The notes: generated by a model from the sequence alone, not told the origin. DNA of 64,000 nt from Pseudobdellovibrionaceae bacterium (GCA_021463345.1 JAJTYM010000003.1:1-64000), one strand, 5' to 3'; positions 15,960-25,501 are shown, counted from the stretch's first letter. A program made the numbers and translations.

Positions 15960-17738
15960 CTACGGAGCCTCAGCAACAAGACTTTCAGCCCCGGGCAAGT
16001 ACCTGAAAACCTTGCCTCCGTCCTCCGGAACGAAAAACCGGATCGCTCGCCGAGCGACCGCGTCTTCGCTACCCAACAGGTTCCGCCCCTCGAACTGATC
16101 CTGCTGGAAAGGGGCTCCAATCGCGGTCAAAATCGTTGGCAGGATATCGACCGCCTGGGCGGGCGCATCCACCCGACGAGGCGTGTCTTGGTGGGGCAAC
16201 TTGAGCGCCATAAATATCTCCAGTAGCTCCCGATTGTAGGAAATTTCGGCTCCGAAGGACGACGCGTTCCGCATAATGTGGCCGTCGTAGCCGGTGTCCG
16301 CACCGACGAAAATCAACGCCCGCTCGTACAGCCCCAATCGCTTGATATGCTGGATAAGACGCCCGAACTCGGCATCAAACTCGCGAAGGTTGGCTCGCAC
16401 AGTGGACATCGCTTCCTTCTGCTGATCCTGGTTTCGCCCGGTTGAAAGCCACGTTTCGATTTCAGGAGAGTCGCTGATGAAGTTATGCGCGATGTAGAGC
16501 GACTTGCCGCCGTACTTTTCCGTCGCCCTCATGAGCGCCTCGAAGGCCCGCCTCCCGACATGAACCATAGGCCGCTCCCGAGTCTCTTCGGAGCCATCCG
16601 ACAGAAGTTCCTGGCCCCACAAATCCTCCCAGGTGTTAAAGGTCCAGTCGGTCGTCTCAAACAAGCCGTTGAGCGCCGATGAGACGCTCGTTCGCAGATA
16701 GGTCTTAAGGAACCCTTCCACCAGGTTTTTCCGACTGATGTAGCTGGAGCCGATGATCTTGATACAGATCTCCCGCTCGCTCGCCCGGCAGTAGTTTGAC
16801 AAGACATCCAGAACAATGACGGTCGAAAAATCAGTGCCTACGATGTTCTTCAAAGTCCCCGGAATCTCCGCAATCTCCCTCAACCGCCCCCTGTCGACCA
16901 CAACGGAACCCGTGTAATAACTCGCGAGACTATAAACTGTGCTTGTTGAATTCGCATACGCGTTCCTGAAGTGAATCGCCGAATCGAGAAACTCGCCCAA
17001 GTTCGGGAATTCTTCCCTCAGGAAGACGCCCGTTTCGTCCAAAAAATAGCTCGCCACCAGTTTTTCAAAAGTAAGAAAGAAAATCGGGCCAGCGAATTCC
17101 TGCTGTGCGTGCCCTTGGCGGGCGACGCCCGCGTCTCGCACGTCGAATGGAGCGGAAGCATCCGAGCGTGAAAACGGATACAACTGAACGACAAAGAGGA
17201 CGGCCAGGGCCGGACTCGCCCAGCCGGAAAATCGCGTGACTTCCCATATGACAGGCCGGAAATACAACCCAACGGCAAAGAAACACAATACGAGAAGCGA
17301 ACTGAATCTCGGGAGAGCCTCGTTACCAAACAAAGCCTGATTCGCGGCGAAATACAAAAACAAGAGGACGATGAAGGCCTGACCGATCTCCGGGGCCCAG
17401 CGCCTCAAAAGATAGATCACAAGCCCCAAGGCTAACGGGATCGCGACGAACGCGCTCCCCCACATCATGGCGAACGCAATCGCGTCCCACTGGCCAAGGA
17501 ACAAGGATTGATCGTCTTTCGATATGATCGAGTAAAGCGGCACCTGAAACGCCAGAAACGAGAGCCCAAAGGCGACGCCGATCGTCTCTCCGACGCTGCG
17601 CGGACCGCTGTGGGGTCTGTTCGCGCCCCTCTCGTGACCGCTTTTCGATTGCACCCGATTTGCGACGAGAAAGCCGATAAACGCGAGGAAAAAGGCCTGA
17701 AGCACCCGGTCGCCAAGCGCATCACGCATGAAATTCAC
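15960..17738 (-). CDS. Membrane-anchored sulfatase/alkaline-phosphatase-superfamily protein
   Basis: A 592-residue protein. About five or six hydrophobic segments in the first 180 residues are followed by a large extracytoplasmic domain resembling LtaS, phosphoglycerol and phosphoethanolamine transferases. The STSTVYSLASYYTGS stretch is the likely nucleophile (threonine) region. The metal-site strands look altered: the first reads FFLTFEKL rather than the usual aspartate-containing strand, and the C-terminal one reads GADTGYDGH where DHG is usual. A transferase or hydrolase of polar substituents on the surface glycan is plausible, but catalysis cannot be assumed. Its start overlaps the methyltransferase gene by 17 bases. 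Confidence 0.65.
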   Translation of the reverse strand: MNFMRDALGDRVLQAFFLAFIGFLVANRVQSKSGHERGANRPHSGPRSVGETIGVAFGLSFLAFQVPLYSIISKDDQSLFLGQWDAIAFAMMWGSAFVAIPLALGLVIYLLRRWAPEIGQAFIVLLFLYFAANQALFGNEALPRFSSLLVLCFFAVGLYFRPVIWEVTRFSGWASPALAVLFVVQLYPFSRSDASAPFDVRDAGVARQGHAQQEFAGPIFFLTFEKLVASYFLDETGVFLREEFPNLGEFLDSAIHFRNAYANSTSTVYSLASYYTGSVVVDRGRLREIAEIPGTLKNIVGTDFSTVIVLDVLSNYCRASEREICIKIIGSSYISRKNLVEGFLKTYLRTSVSSALNGLFETTDWTFNTWEDLWGQELLSDGSEETRERPMVHVGRRAFEALMRATEKYGGKSLYIAHNFISDSPEIETWLSTGRNQDQQKEAMSTVRANLREFDAEFGRLIQHIKRLGLYERALIFVGADTGYDGHIMRNASSFGAEISYNRELLEIFMALKLPHQDTPRRVDAPAQAVDILPTILTAIGAPFQQDQFEGRNLLGSEDAVARRAIRFFVPEDGGKVFRYLPGAESLVAEAP

Positions 17739-19119
17739 GAAGGCTCCGTCCTTTCCTTCTGAAAAGAATCAGCTTGCGCTGCGAACCGACAATGCCGCGA
17801 ATGCCGACCGCCTCAAAATAGGCCCCAAAAACACCCATAAACCGCTCGAATGTGTACTCGCCGAATATGTCTTCCCTATTTTTGAGCATCAACTGCACTT
17901 GAGAATCGCTCTTGGGCACGAACTCGATGATGTGCGCGTCACTGACCCGCGCGAGAAACTCGGCGACTTTTGTGAACGGTATGTTGGAGCCAATGACGAG
18001 ATGGTGAATGAGGGCCAACGACACGGTGATATCCGGCCTGAGACGATGCAGAACGGACTTGCGCTCCTGCTGATCCCAACCGACCCCGCCTGGCAGATTG
18101 GTGACATCGAGGACAAGCGGCAAGACATTTCGAATGCCCTCTGTCATGCAAGCGCGATAGTTGCTGTCCACCGCCTTTGGGTCCCTGTCCACGGAAAACA
18201 CGCGCGTGGCCAACGGCGCGACATGCCGACTGAACCTGCCGTTGTTGGACCCTAAATCCAAAATTGTCAGCGGTTCACCGCCAGCCAAGCGTACCAGCTG
18301 AACGAGCCCTTCTTCCTTGGAGAGAAGCGAATCAGAGGTGTAGTTCGTCGCCGAGTAATAGTCTTCCCATTCGGTCTTCGATACGGAGATCTCCAGCTTT
18401 TCGATCGTTTCCCTCAGGGAGTCGAGAATGCCGAATAAGCCATTGAGCGAAACTTCGCCGCCCACGCCGCATGAATTCGATTTATGCGCGGACTGTTGCA
18501 ACCGCGCATGCATGTGAATGTGCGAGAACAAGCCGAATCTGGCCCAGCTGGAGGCCGGCAACATTCTCGAAGCCAGTTGCAGCGGGACGCCGTCGATGTA
18601 CAACTGGATAAGCCGATTCAGATCGGGAGACACATACGACATCAGCGCCAACGGCGCGAGGAAGTGCTGGCAGAACTGTCGATAAGCGCCCCAAGGCTTG
18701 CGAGGATCCAACGCTCCGAACGACAAAGTATCGATGAATACCGGGCGGTTACTCACGAACTGGACATTGAAAGCCGACGCGTCACGCAGGGACATTCCGC
18801 GGCTCATGGCTTTTTTCTGGATCGCGAGCGTCAACAGAGCCGCGTCTTTCAGCTGCGAAAAACACCACTCATACGGATACGTGATCGGCTCGATTTTCTC
18901 CGGCTTCAAAACGACAGGATAATCGTCATCCAGGGAGTTTGCGCATTCCGTGTGCCGAACCAGCAGGCCTTCGCCGACAAGATCCTGAAACAGGCCGGAA
19001 CTCATGAATTCGCGATAGGAGGTCAAATAACTCTTACTGACACTCCGATAAATCTCGCCTTCCTCGATATACACAAATCCGGCAGGGTCGCGAAAAGATG
19101 CCCGGTCAGCGACCCGCAT
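17722..19119 (-). CDS. Large class I SAM-dependent methyltransferase (NoeA-like)
   Basis: A protein of about 465 residues. A long N-terminal region (FVYIEEGEIYRSV ... SGLFQDLVGEGLL) precedes a C-terminal Rossmann methyltransferase domain with motif I ILDLGSNNGRFS and a following acidic VFSVDRD strand. This architecture resembles large methyltransferases annotated as NoeA-like. ATG at 19119 overlaps the small membrane-protein gene by 14 bases; ATG at 19149 is also possible. It is probably co-transcribed with the sulfatase-like gene and the small YIDPGSGS protein, suggesting a joint role in decorating a surface glycan. The substrate is unknown. Confidence 0.6.
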   Translation of the reverse strand: MRVADRASFRDPAGFVYIEEGEIYRSVSKSYLTSYREFMSSGLFQDLVGEGLLVRHTECANSLDDDYPVVLKPEKIEPITYPYEWCFSQLKDAALLTLAIQKKAMSRGMSLRDASAFNVQFVSNRPVFIDTLSFGALDPRKPWGAYRQFCQHFLAPLALMSYVSPDLNRLIQLYIDGVPLQLASRMLPASSWARFGLFSHIHMHARLQQSAHKSNSCGVGGEVSLNGLFGILDSLRETIEKLEISVSKTEWEDYYSATNYTSDSLLSKEEGLVQLVRLAGGEPLTILDLGSNNGRFSRHVAPLATRVFSVDRDPKAVDSNYRACMTEGIRNVLPLVLDVTNLPGGVGWDQQERKSVLHRLRPDITVSLALIHHLVIGSNIPFTKVAEFLARVSDAHIIEFVPKSDSQVQLMLKNREDIFGEYTFERFMGVFGAYFEAVGIRGIVGSQRKLILFRRKGRSLREFHA

Positions 19120-19360
19120 TCGATTTCTCCTCGCTCTCGCTCGACTCACGCAGCTCCGGCATCGTCGGCTTTCTGGAAGATAATAGACCGCGAACGACGA
19201 TTTTTAGATCGCTCCACTTGGTTTTGAAAAGGTAGGCTGCGCCCAGACCGACAGCCAATATCGTCTGCAGGAGGAAACTCCCAGACCCGGGGTCAATGTA
19301 CGAATAGGCATCCAGCGGCATGAGAAAAACAAAAACCGACAACACAAAAAAATCCCTCAT
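19106..19360 (-). CDS. Small membrane protein with YIDPGSGS motif
   Basis: An 84-residue protein with a hydrophobic N-terminal segment (residues 4-20) that could be a signal peptide. The motif YIDPGSGSFLLQ comes next and leads into a second hydrophobic helix; the C-terminus is charged (RKPTMPELRESSESEEK). Small proteins with a YIDPGTGS-like motif occur near glycan and sulfatase-type transferase genes, from memory; their function is unknown to me. It is the first gene of the three-gene unit with the methyltransferase and sulfatase-like protein. Size, motif and context support a real gene. Confidence 0.65.
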   Translation of the reverse strand: MRDFFVLSVFVFLMPLDAYSYIDPGSGSFLLQTILAVGLGAAYLFKTKWSDLKIVVRGLLSSRKPTMPELRESSESEEKSNAGR

Positions 19361-19476
19361 GCATCCTCCAGATTGAATGGCCGCGCGACATAATCAGGTA
19401 CTCGAAACATCGTCAGAGCTGCAATCATTAATGCAAGACTGCGAGCAGGCAACAGCCAGGCTCCGGGACGACCCAC

Positions 19477-20388
19477 TCAAATACCGCGCCTAAGCCAGGT
19501 TTCGATGGATTGATCAAGGGTCGGGCTCGGTTGGCCGAGAGCCGCCGCCAATTTGCTGGAATCAATACCCGTGTTTTTGGGGCGCGGCGCACCCATTTGC
19601 ACGGAGTCGATACGGCACGGGATCAAAGACTCCGTCGACAGTTTGAGTCGATTCGCCATCCGGATCGCAAAATCAAACTTACTTAGGGTGTCGGCTCCGC
19701 CCGCGTGAAAAAGCCCCGTCAACTCCCTCTCTATACAACGACCGATCGTATCCGCAGCCAAGTACGTCGAGAGAGGAGAAAATAAAACGTCCGTGAACAT
19801 CGTACGACGCTCTTGCTTTCGAAGACCTTCCAGGACCCACTCGCCGAAACTGAGCGCTCCGTCCGTCCGCCAGCCGAAAATATTCGTCCTCAAAATCAGC
19901 GTACGCTCGTGCTGCAAAGCCGCCAGCTCACCTTCATGCTTCGTGCGCGCGTAGTAGTTCAGCGGATTGACCGGATCTGCTTCCGTGTACAATCCCGCTT
20001 TCCGCCCGTCAAAAACGGATTCGGTGGAGATGTATATCAACTGCGCCCTCAGTTCCCGGGCGACCTCCGCAAGATCCGCGCTCACTCCGACATGCAGTCG
20101 CCGAATCGGCTCGCGAGCCTCCGGCTTTTCACAATCGTTAACGGCAACGCTGGAAGCCATATGAACGATAACGTCTGGCTTCGCTCTATAAACAGCCGTC
20201 TTCAATCGGGACGCATCGTTGATATCGGTATGGACCCAATCGGAAGCCATCGAGGCCGCCGGTCGGCTCTTCCCGCTCAACCCGATGCAATGGTACCGCG
20301 GCCCCAAGGTCTGCAGCGTCGCCGCTCCCAACATCCCTCCAGCGCCGGTCACGAGAACGCGCTTTTCCGATGTCAAAAGTAGAGCCAA
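19477..20388 (-). CDS. RmlD-like dTDP-4-dehydrorhamnose reductase-family SDR
   Basis: A 303-residue extended SDR with TGAGGMLG near 15-22, a YISTESVFDG block and the catalytic YARTK motif, as in the RmlD/RfbD sugar-nucleotide reductase family. It would reduce a 4-keto-6-deoxy nucleotide sugar. RmlA, RmlB and RmlC are absent from the window, so dTDP-rhamnose synthesis here is not supported. TTG at 20388 is the likely start, with GGGAG about 6 bases upstream. The 200-base gap upstream (20389-20588) shows no further gene or clear signal. Confidence 0.7.
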   Translation of the reverse strand: MALLLTSEKRVLVTGAGGMLGAATLQTLGPRYHCIGLSGKSRPAASMASDWVHTDINDASRLKTAVYRAKPDVIVHMASSVAVNDCEKPEAREPIRRLHVGVSADLAEVARELRAQLIYISTESVFDGRKAGLYTEADPVNPLNYYARTKHEGELAALQHERTLILRTNIFGWRTDGALSFGEWVLEGLRKQERRTMFTDVLFSPLSTYLAADTIGRCIERELTGLFHAGGADTLSKFDFAIRMANRLKLSTESLIPCRIDSVQMGAPRPKNTGIDSSKLAAALGQPSPTLDQSIETWLRRGI

Positions 20389-20588
20389 CGATCACTCCCC
20401 ATGATATAGTCGTTCAGACGGTCACTTGGGCCGGAATTTGGAATCATAGACCGATAGCCGTGCGGCTGAAAAGCGCGAAAACCGCTCCAGTTCTGAGTCT
20501 GAAAGCCTCCCCGTCTGCCAGTCGTCAAGAGGCTCTCGACTCCACCACCACGATCACATGTGCGACGCATCATGGATCGGCCACGCCG

Positions 20589-21485
20589 TTATTTGAATGT
20601 CTCCCAGAGCCTCGGGTCGTAGATGGCGGCAGGCACGTCGGCAAAGGCCCGCATCGCGTCCATCCCGGCGCCTGACAGCCCCTGGGCCCTGACCAAAGCG
20701 GCGTTCAGGTTCACCTGTTCGCGGGTTTCGCAGCCGAGGATCAACATCGCGCCTGGTGCCACGGCGCGAACAAATCCGACCGCGACCTCCGCCGGCGTGC
20801 GATTCAACGCGGTACAGGTCGCTCGCCACGTCTTCAGCCATTCCACAACAAGGGGATGACGCCGTTCGGCCTCGTCGGGCTCCATCAAAAGCAAACCCTG
20901 GAGGAACACGCTCCGGATCAACAGCCTTTTCCCCGCCGATTCCGCCGCCGCCAGCAGTCCGTCCTGCAACCACCGTTGATCAAAGACATTGAGGGGGACT
21001 TGGATGATGGACAATTCCGGGAACCCTAGAGCGAACTTGAATTCATCCGGCGTATAGACGGACACGCCGAACTCCCGAACCCAACCCGAATCGCGGCAGC
21101 GTTCGAGCGAACTCGCCAGTCCGCGACGGAGCGAATGCATTTGCTCGGCCTTATGAAGCAAAAGGGCCCGAAACGGCCCACCTAACCTGATCCGACTCCC
21201 TTCGACCGAGCGAATGACCTCGTCCTCGCTTTCGGAGCTCACCTCACCGGCGAGCTTGGTCACGATCTCGAAGCCCGATCCGGGGTTCCGATCTCTGAAG
21301 CCGCCAATTCGCTCCTCGCTCGCTCCGTAAGCGGCCGCGGTGTCAATCCAACGGACCCCTGCATCGTGCGCCGTCCGCAAAATCGCGTCGGCTGTGAGCT
21401 CATCGGGCAGCCCCGTCTTGTTGGCGATTCCATAGGTCATCCCTAACTGAGCCGCGCCCAACGCCATTTTGATTTCCATCCTCAA
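20589..21485 (-). CDS. Aldo/keto reductase
   Basis: A 298-residue TIM-barrel oxidoreductase with the AKR tetrad recognisable: aspartate and tyrosine in WIDTAAAYG, lysine in TKLAG and histidine in LLLHKAE. The opening LGAAQLGMTYG strand is typical of AKRs found in nonulosonic-acid and O-antigen clusters. NADPH-dependent reduction of a sugar keto group is likely, substrate unknown. It is divergent from the GNAT gene, with a 116-base gap, and stands upstream of the RmlD-like gene on the same strand. Confidence 0.8.
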   Translation of the reverse strand: MRMEIKMALGAAQLGMTYGIANKTGLPDELTADAILRTAHDAGVRWIDTAAAYGASEERIGGFRDRNPGSGFEIVTKLAGEVSSESEDEVIRSVEGSRIRLGGPFRALLLHKAEQMHSLRRGLASSLERCRDSGWVREFGVSVYTPDEFKFALGFPELSIIQVPLNVFDQRWLQDGLLAAAESAGKRLLIRSVFLQGLLLMEPDEAERRHPLVVEWLKTWRATCTALNRTPAEVAVGFVRAVAPGAMLILGCETREQVNLNAALVRAQGLSGAGMDAMRAFADVPAAIYDPRLWETFK

Positions 21486-21601
21486 CCCTCATATTGCGGT
21501 CCGGAACTTCGACCAGGTACCAAACCGGATCTCCGGCACCAAGAGAAATCTCCAATTGCCTGCCATCGACTCGGCCGCTAGATTCGCCCCCGAGGCTAAA
21601 T

Positions 21602-22051
21602 TTGGAACAACCCACAGTTCGTCTTCGCCCCGCTAGCCCGCAGGATTCCGACTTTTTCCTGCGCTTGCGCAACGATCCGGTGTCGCGAGCCAACTCTATC
21701 ACGCAAGACGAAATCGATCCTCAAATCCACCGCGATTGGTTCGCGCGCTCATTGGAGCGCGACGACCGTCGGATGTACGTGTGCGAGCTCCATGGCCAAC
21801 CCTGCGGGACGGTGCGCGCGGATCTTGCGGCCGATGGCTCGTACGAACTTTCGTGGGTGACCGCTCCCGAGTTTCGCGGCAAGGGAATCGGGACGGCGAT
21901 GGTCAGGACGATGGTTGCCACGCTGAAAGGCAAAGTCACCGCCCGCACAAAGGAGTCGGCAGCGGCCTCGGTCCGCATAGCGGAGTCGGTCGGGTTCGCT
22001 CGTCAACGCGTCGAAAACGGCGTCATTAACTGGGAGCGCGAGTGTCCGTGA
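21602..22051 (+). CDS. GNAT-family N-acetyltransferase, probable amino-sugar acetyltransferase
   Basis: A protein of about 149 residues with a GNAT fold: the opening VRLRPASPQDSDFFLRLRND block and acetyl-CoA loop RGKGIGTAM. TTG at 21602 is preferred because a GAGG sequence lies about 8 bases upstream and the protein then starts at the first conserved strand; upstream residues of a longer version have no GNAT character. Close to NeuB-, NeuA- and Pse-type genes, it likely acetylates an amino group of a nucleotide-linked amino sugar. Its 3' end overlaps the convergent PFTS gene by 26 bases. Confidence 0.7.
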   Translation: MEQPTVRLRPASPQDSDFFLRLRNDPVSRANSITQDEIDPQIHRDWFARSLERDDRRMYVCELHGQPCGTVRADLAADGSYELSWVTAPEFRGKGIGTAMVRTMVATLKGKVTARTKESAAASVRIAESVGFARQRVENGVINWERECP

Positions 22052-23603
22052 CTTCTTTCAACCTCAGATCCATCGCCGCGCGTTCGACGACCGAGGCCAG
22101 CGCGTCGCGTCCTTGGATGAGTTTCACGTCCGCGGCCTGAATATCGTCGGCGACCCAGACTTCAGACGCGGGATCGTAATAGACGGAGGGCGTTTTCACC
22201 TCGACACCGACAAGCGCGGCCGAGGTGAAAGGCGCCGCGACCACCAGGTCCGATCCGCGTACCAGGCTGAAGATATCGGTTTCGCTGTCGATGATTCGAA
22301 TCGCTCCACTGCCCTCCAAACGGTTCACGTACTCGATATACCGTTTATCGTGCACGGGACCGAAGGCCCGCTTGTGTTTCAAGATGAATTCGAACGTGAG
22401 GCCCACGGCTTCCGCCGCTTTCCGCCCGGTCGCCAAGACATCCTCAAGCAGCGCTTGGCAGATCTCGAGATTATAGTGGATGTAAGGCCAACCGTTTTCG
22501 ATCTGCCACTGCCGGTGCGTCGGCGTGACGTCGAAGACACAAACCCGGAAGGTCATCGCGGGTTTCTCCATCGCCTGACCTCGATCCGCCTGAAACAGGA
22601 TGGGGCCCACCGCGTGCTTGATGCACTGGATCCCATGCCCGTCCAGCCAACGCCCAAACGAAGGCGTCCAATACCAGGCATGATCCATCCTCATGTAACG
22701 ACGCTGGGGGAACTCCCAAGCCACCGGCTCGCGATCGGTGAGCACCCCCCTGACGTTTTGCGAATGCCAGACGAAGTGAAGTTCGAAGGCGCGAGCAGGA
22801 AGATCCGTCATGAAAAGCTCTTGCGCAGCGTAATTCATATCCGACAAAAAAACGGCTTCAATCAATTTGCGGCGATTGAGATGCCGCCAAACGGGCGCAA
22901 GCCCAAAATCCCGCGCGAGCAGGATCGTTTCAGGCCTGATCAAATAGCTCGGCAAAACTCTTGTCACGGTTGCGACCAGGCTCGCAACCAACTCCAACCA
23001 CTCCCGGAACGACGGCGGATTGTCGGCGAGCAGCTCAAAAACCGGCCACCTGCCGAAGGAAACCTGATCCGGCCGCGTGGACGTCACGGTCCTCACGGTT
23101 TGGATGATCAACCTCGAGCATTCGCGATACGCGGGCACGGGCCCCCTGTCGATGAAATCCACCAGGCGGGCCGTGCTGCCTCCAGCCGACGCATGTGCCC
23201 CCAGATCGGCAACCAGGCCGGCGGGGCCCGCCTTCCGGCCATCGCGGCCGCGCAACAGGCTGAGGGTGGCTTGCACGAAACTCAAGCCGATCAAAGCCAG
23301 GAAGTACCCGACTTGCGCGAGCGCGAAGGACGGCTTCAACGAGAGTCTTCCCGTCGCGGACAGACGCACCGGCCCCTCCGGCGCCTCGGGGCTAGGAGCA
23401 CGATGGTCGCGGATTGAGGTCTTGAGGAACCCCTCATACGATAGCTCAATGGCGCGTTGAGCAATTCGACGAATGATCGCGTTTTTTTCGAACGGCCCGA
23501 CGGAGCAAATGGCGTCTCTCAGAGCGAACTCGAGAGCCTCGATCCGTTTGTCGAATTCCGCGGTAGCCGCCCCGCGCGACGCTCCTGAGCGCGTTTCCTG
23601 CAT
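22026..23603 (-). CDS. Polysaccharide biosynthesis PFTS-motif protein
   Basis: A protein of about 525 residues. The C-terminal half has a glycosyltransferase-B-like layout ending in SDLVVAAPFTSAALVG, the PFTS motif that names this polysaccharide-biosynthesis family, followed by SVYYDPASEVW. The N-terminal third contains a hydrophobic segment (LAQVGYFLALIGLSFVQATL) that may tether it to the membrane. Start choice is uncertain: ATG at 23603 or 23642 fit the divergent gene spacing, while the farther ATG at 23822 would overlap the NeuB-like gene. It probably transfers an acidic or amino sugar to the growing glycan, by context. It is divergent from the NeuB-like/cytidylyltransferase pair. Confidence 0.6.
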   Translation of the reverse strand: MQETRSGASRGAATAEFDKRIEALEFALRDAICSVGPFEKNAIIRRIAQRAIELSYEGFLKTSIRDHRAPSPEAPEGPVRLSATGRLSLKPSFALAQVGYFLALIGLSFVQATLSLLRGRDGRKAGPAGLVADLGAHASAGGSTARLVDFIDRGPVPAYRECSRLIIQTVRTVTSTRPDQVSFGRWPVFELLADNPPSFREWLELVASLVATVTRVLPSYLIRPETILLARDFGLAPVWRHLNRRKLIEAVFLSDMNYAAQELFMTDLPARAFELHFVWHSQNVRGVLTDREPVAWEFPQRRYMRMDHAWYWTPSFGRWLDGHGIQCIKHAVGPILFQADRGQAMEKPAMTFRVCVFDVTPTHRQWQIENGWPYIHYNLEICQALLEDVLATGRKAAEAVGLTFEFILKHKRAFGPVHDKRYIEYVNRLEGSGAIRIIDSETDIFSLVRGSDLVVAAPFTSAALVGVEVKTPSVYYDPASEVWVADDIQAADVKLIQGRDALASVVERAAMDLRLKEVTDTRAPS

Positions 23604-23718
23604 CCGAACTGGGTAACATGCCGGGCCTTGTCCGACAACCATGGCGTCCCGCCTGTTTCTCCAGCGACCGGTTGGCCAAAGAGCGGAGCCATGGCATAAC
23701 CGTTCTCCTGGAGGAGCC

Positions 23719-24711
23719 ATGGTGGAATTGATCGCCGAAATCGCCCAAGGGTATGAGGGCCACCCCAAGCAAGCGGAGCTACTGGCAAGGGGAGCGGTCA
23801 TGGCCGGAGCCGATACCGTCAAGTTCCAGCTGGTCTACGCGGACGAGCTCGCGACCCCGGACTACAAGTACTACCGGCTTTTTAAGAGCCTCGAGATGCC
23901 TGGCGAAGCCTGGAAGGCCGTCGCCGATATCGTCCACGGCGCGGGTCGGCGGCTCGCCTTCGACGTGTTCGGGTTCCGCAGCCTTCAGACCGCGCTCGAG
24001 CTGCGCGCAAACGCGATCAAGTTGTCCACGACCGAATTTTATAACCACGCCCTACTGGCTAAAACGCTGGAGTCGAAGGCCGACATTTTCCTTTCCATCG
24101 GCGGAATCCCGGTCGAGGATATCGACGAGCTTTTGCCGCGCCTTCCTCTCGAGGCGAGAAATCGGATCTGCCTGATGTACGGATTCCAAGCGGAGCCGAC
24201 GCCCCTTGAACAGAATAACCTGGCGCGTTTGACTTCGCTCCGACAGCGTTATCAAGGATTCAAGTTCGGCTTCATGGATCACTCCCAAGGCGGCGCATCC
24301 GAGGACGCGACCATGCTTTCTTTGATGAGCTTGACGACGGGCGTGAGCGTTATCGAAAAGCACATGACCCTCGACTACGCGCTGGCCCTCGAAGATTATG
24401 TATCCGCGATCTCGCCCGCTCAGTTCGCTGAATTCGCGCGGATCATACGAAAATTCGCGCCGGCCGTCGGAATGAGCGGGCTGAAGCTGACCCCCCTTGA
24501 AATCGAGTACGCCGCGAAGGCGACGAAGGTCGTTGTCGCGGCCCAAGACCTCCAAGCCGGTTCGGTTCTCCAAGAAACGGACGTCGCGCTCAAGCGCGTC
24601 GGCGACACCCAAGCGGACGCGAAACCATACCGCAGCTTGAGCCAGGTGATCGGCCGCCGCCTAACGAACGCGGTTCACAAGGACGAAGCGATTACGGGCC
24701 ATCTCAACTGA
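23719..24711 (+). CDS. Divergent NeuB/SpsE-family nonulosonic acid synthase
   Basis: A 330-residue protein with a NeuB-type TIM barrel (GADTVKFQ, KLSTTEF, SIGGIP, FGFMDHSQGG, VIEKHMT) and a C-terminal SAF domain (GSVLQETDVAL...). NeuB enzymes condense phosphoenolpyruvate with an N-acetyl-hexosamine. Compared with the second synthase (26785-27843), the usual H/C-x-S-x-YP stretch is replaced by LMYGFQAEPTP and the TPFD and STGM motifs differ. The substrate is therefore probably not that of standard Neu5Ac or Pse synthases. ATG at 23719 has a GGAGGAG ribosome site. The cytidylyltransferase follows 12 bases downstream. Confidence 0.7.
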   Translation: MVELIAEIAQGYEGHPKQAELLARGAVMAGADTVKFQLVYADELATPDYKYYRLFKSLEMPGEAWKAVADIVHGAGRRLAFDVFGFRSLQTALELRANAIKLSTTEFYNHALLAKTLESKADIFLSIGGIPVEDIDELLPRLPLEARNRICLMYGFQAEPTPLEQNNLARLTSLRQRYQGFKFGFMDHSQGGASEDATMLSLMSLTTGVSVIEKHMTLDYALALEDYVSAISPAQFAEFARIIRKFAPAVGMSGLKLTPLEIEYAAKATKVVVAAQDLQAGSVLQETDVALKRVGDTQADAKPYRSLSQVIGRRLTNAVHKDEAITGHLN

Positions 24712-24723
24712 CAAGAGGACGAC

Positions 24724-25500
24724 ATGAGAAAATTGGTGGCGGCGCTCGCATGCCGCAACGGAGGCAGCCGGCTCTACGGCAAGCCCCTGCAAAACATCGA
24801 CGTTGCGGCGAACCTGACCGTGCTCGAGCACATTCTTGCCGTGCTCGGCCGCCTGCCCCAGATCTCCGATATCGTCCTCGGTATCTCAGTCGGCGACTCG
24901 AACCTCGATTACGTGGAGTTCGCCCAAAATCGCGAGATCAAATACATCATCGGTGACGAAAAGGACGTGCTCCAGCGCCTGATCCAGTGCGGAGAGGCCG
25001 CGCAGGCGACCGATATTTTCCGGGTCACGACCGAATCCCCGTTCTGCTTTTTTGAACCTGTCGAAGAGGCCTGGAAGACGCACGTTTCCGAGAATACGGA
25101 CGCGACGTTCATGGACAACGTCCCCGACGGAAGCGGTTTCGAAATCCTGAAGCTTTCGGCCCTGCGGAAATCGCACGCTCAGGGCACGTCGAAACACCGG
25201 TCCGAGCTCTGCACGCTTTACATACGCGAAAATCCCGACCAGTTCCGCATCCGGCATCTCGCTCCGCCTCCCGGGTTCGACCGAAAGGACATGCGTCTGA
25301 CGATCGACAATCCGGAAGACCTGATCGTCTGCCGCGCCGTCTACGCGCACTTCAAGGATCGCGCGCCGCTGATTCCGGTGGCTGAGATCATCCGCTTCCT
25401 GGACTCAAGGAAAGACCTGCTGACGCTGACCGCGCCCTACTGCGAAGCGGGCTACGCCACGATGTACGTCCGAAAACAGAATCCGACTCCCGCCCCCTGA
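24724..25500 (+). CDS. SpsF/NeuA-like cytidylyltransferase
   Basis: A 258-residue nucleotidyltransferase whose first 20 residues, ALACRNGGSRLYGKPL, form the CTP-binding loop of acylneuraminate cytidylyltransferases and SpsF-type proteins. It continues with a RVTTESPF block and a MRLTIDNPEDL block typical of SpsF. It should activate a nonulosonic acid as its CMP derivative. Immediately behind the NeuB-like gene, it presumably uses that enzyme's product, though it could also serve the PseI product since no separate PseF is seen. It is convergent with pseC, with one base between the stop codons. Confidence 0.7.
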   Translation: MRKLVAALACRNGGSRLYGKPLQNIDVAANLTVLEHILAVLGRLPQISDIVLGISVGDSNLDYVEFAQNREIKYIIGDEKDVLQRLIQCGEAAQATDIFRVTTESPFCFFEPVEEAWKTHVSENTDATFMDNVPDGSGFEILKLSALRKSHAQGTSKHRSELCTLYIRENPDQFRIRHLAPPPGFDRKDMRLTIDNPEDLIVCRAVYAHFKDRAPLIPVAEIIRFLDSRKDLLTLTAPYCEAGYATMYVRKQNPTPAP

Positions 25501-25501
25501 T

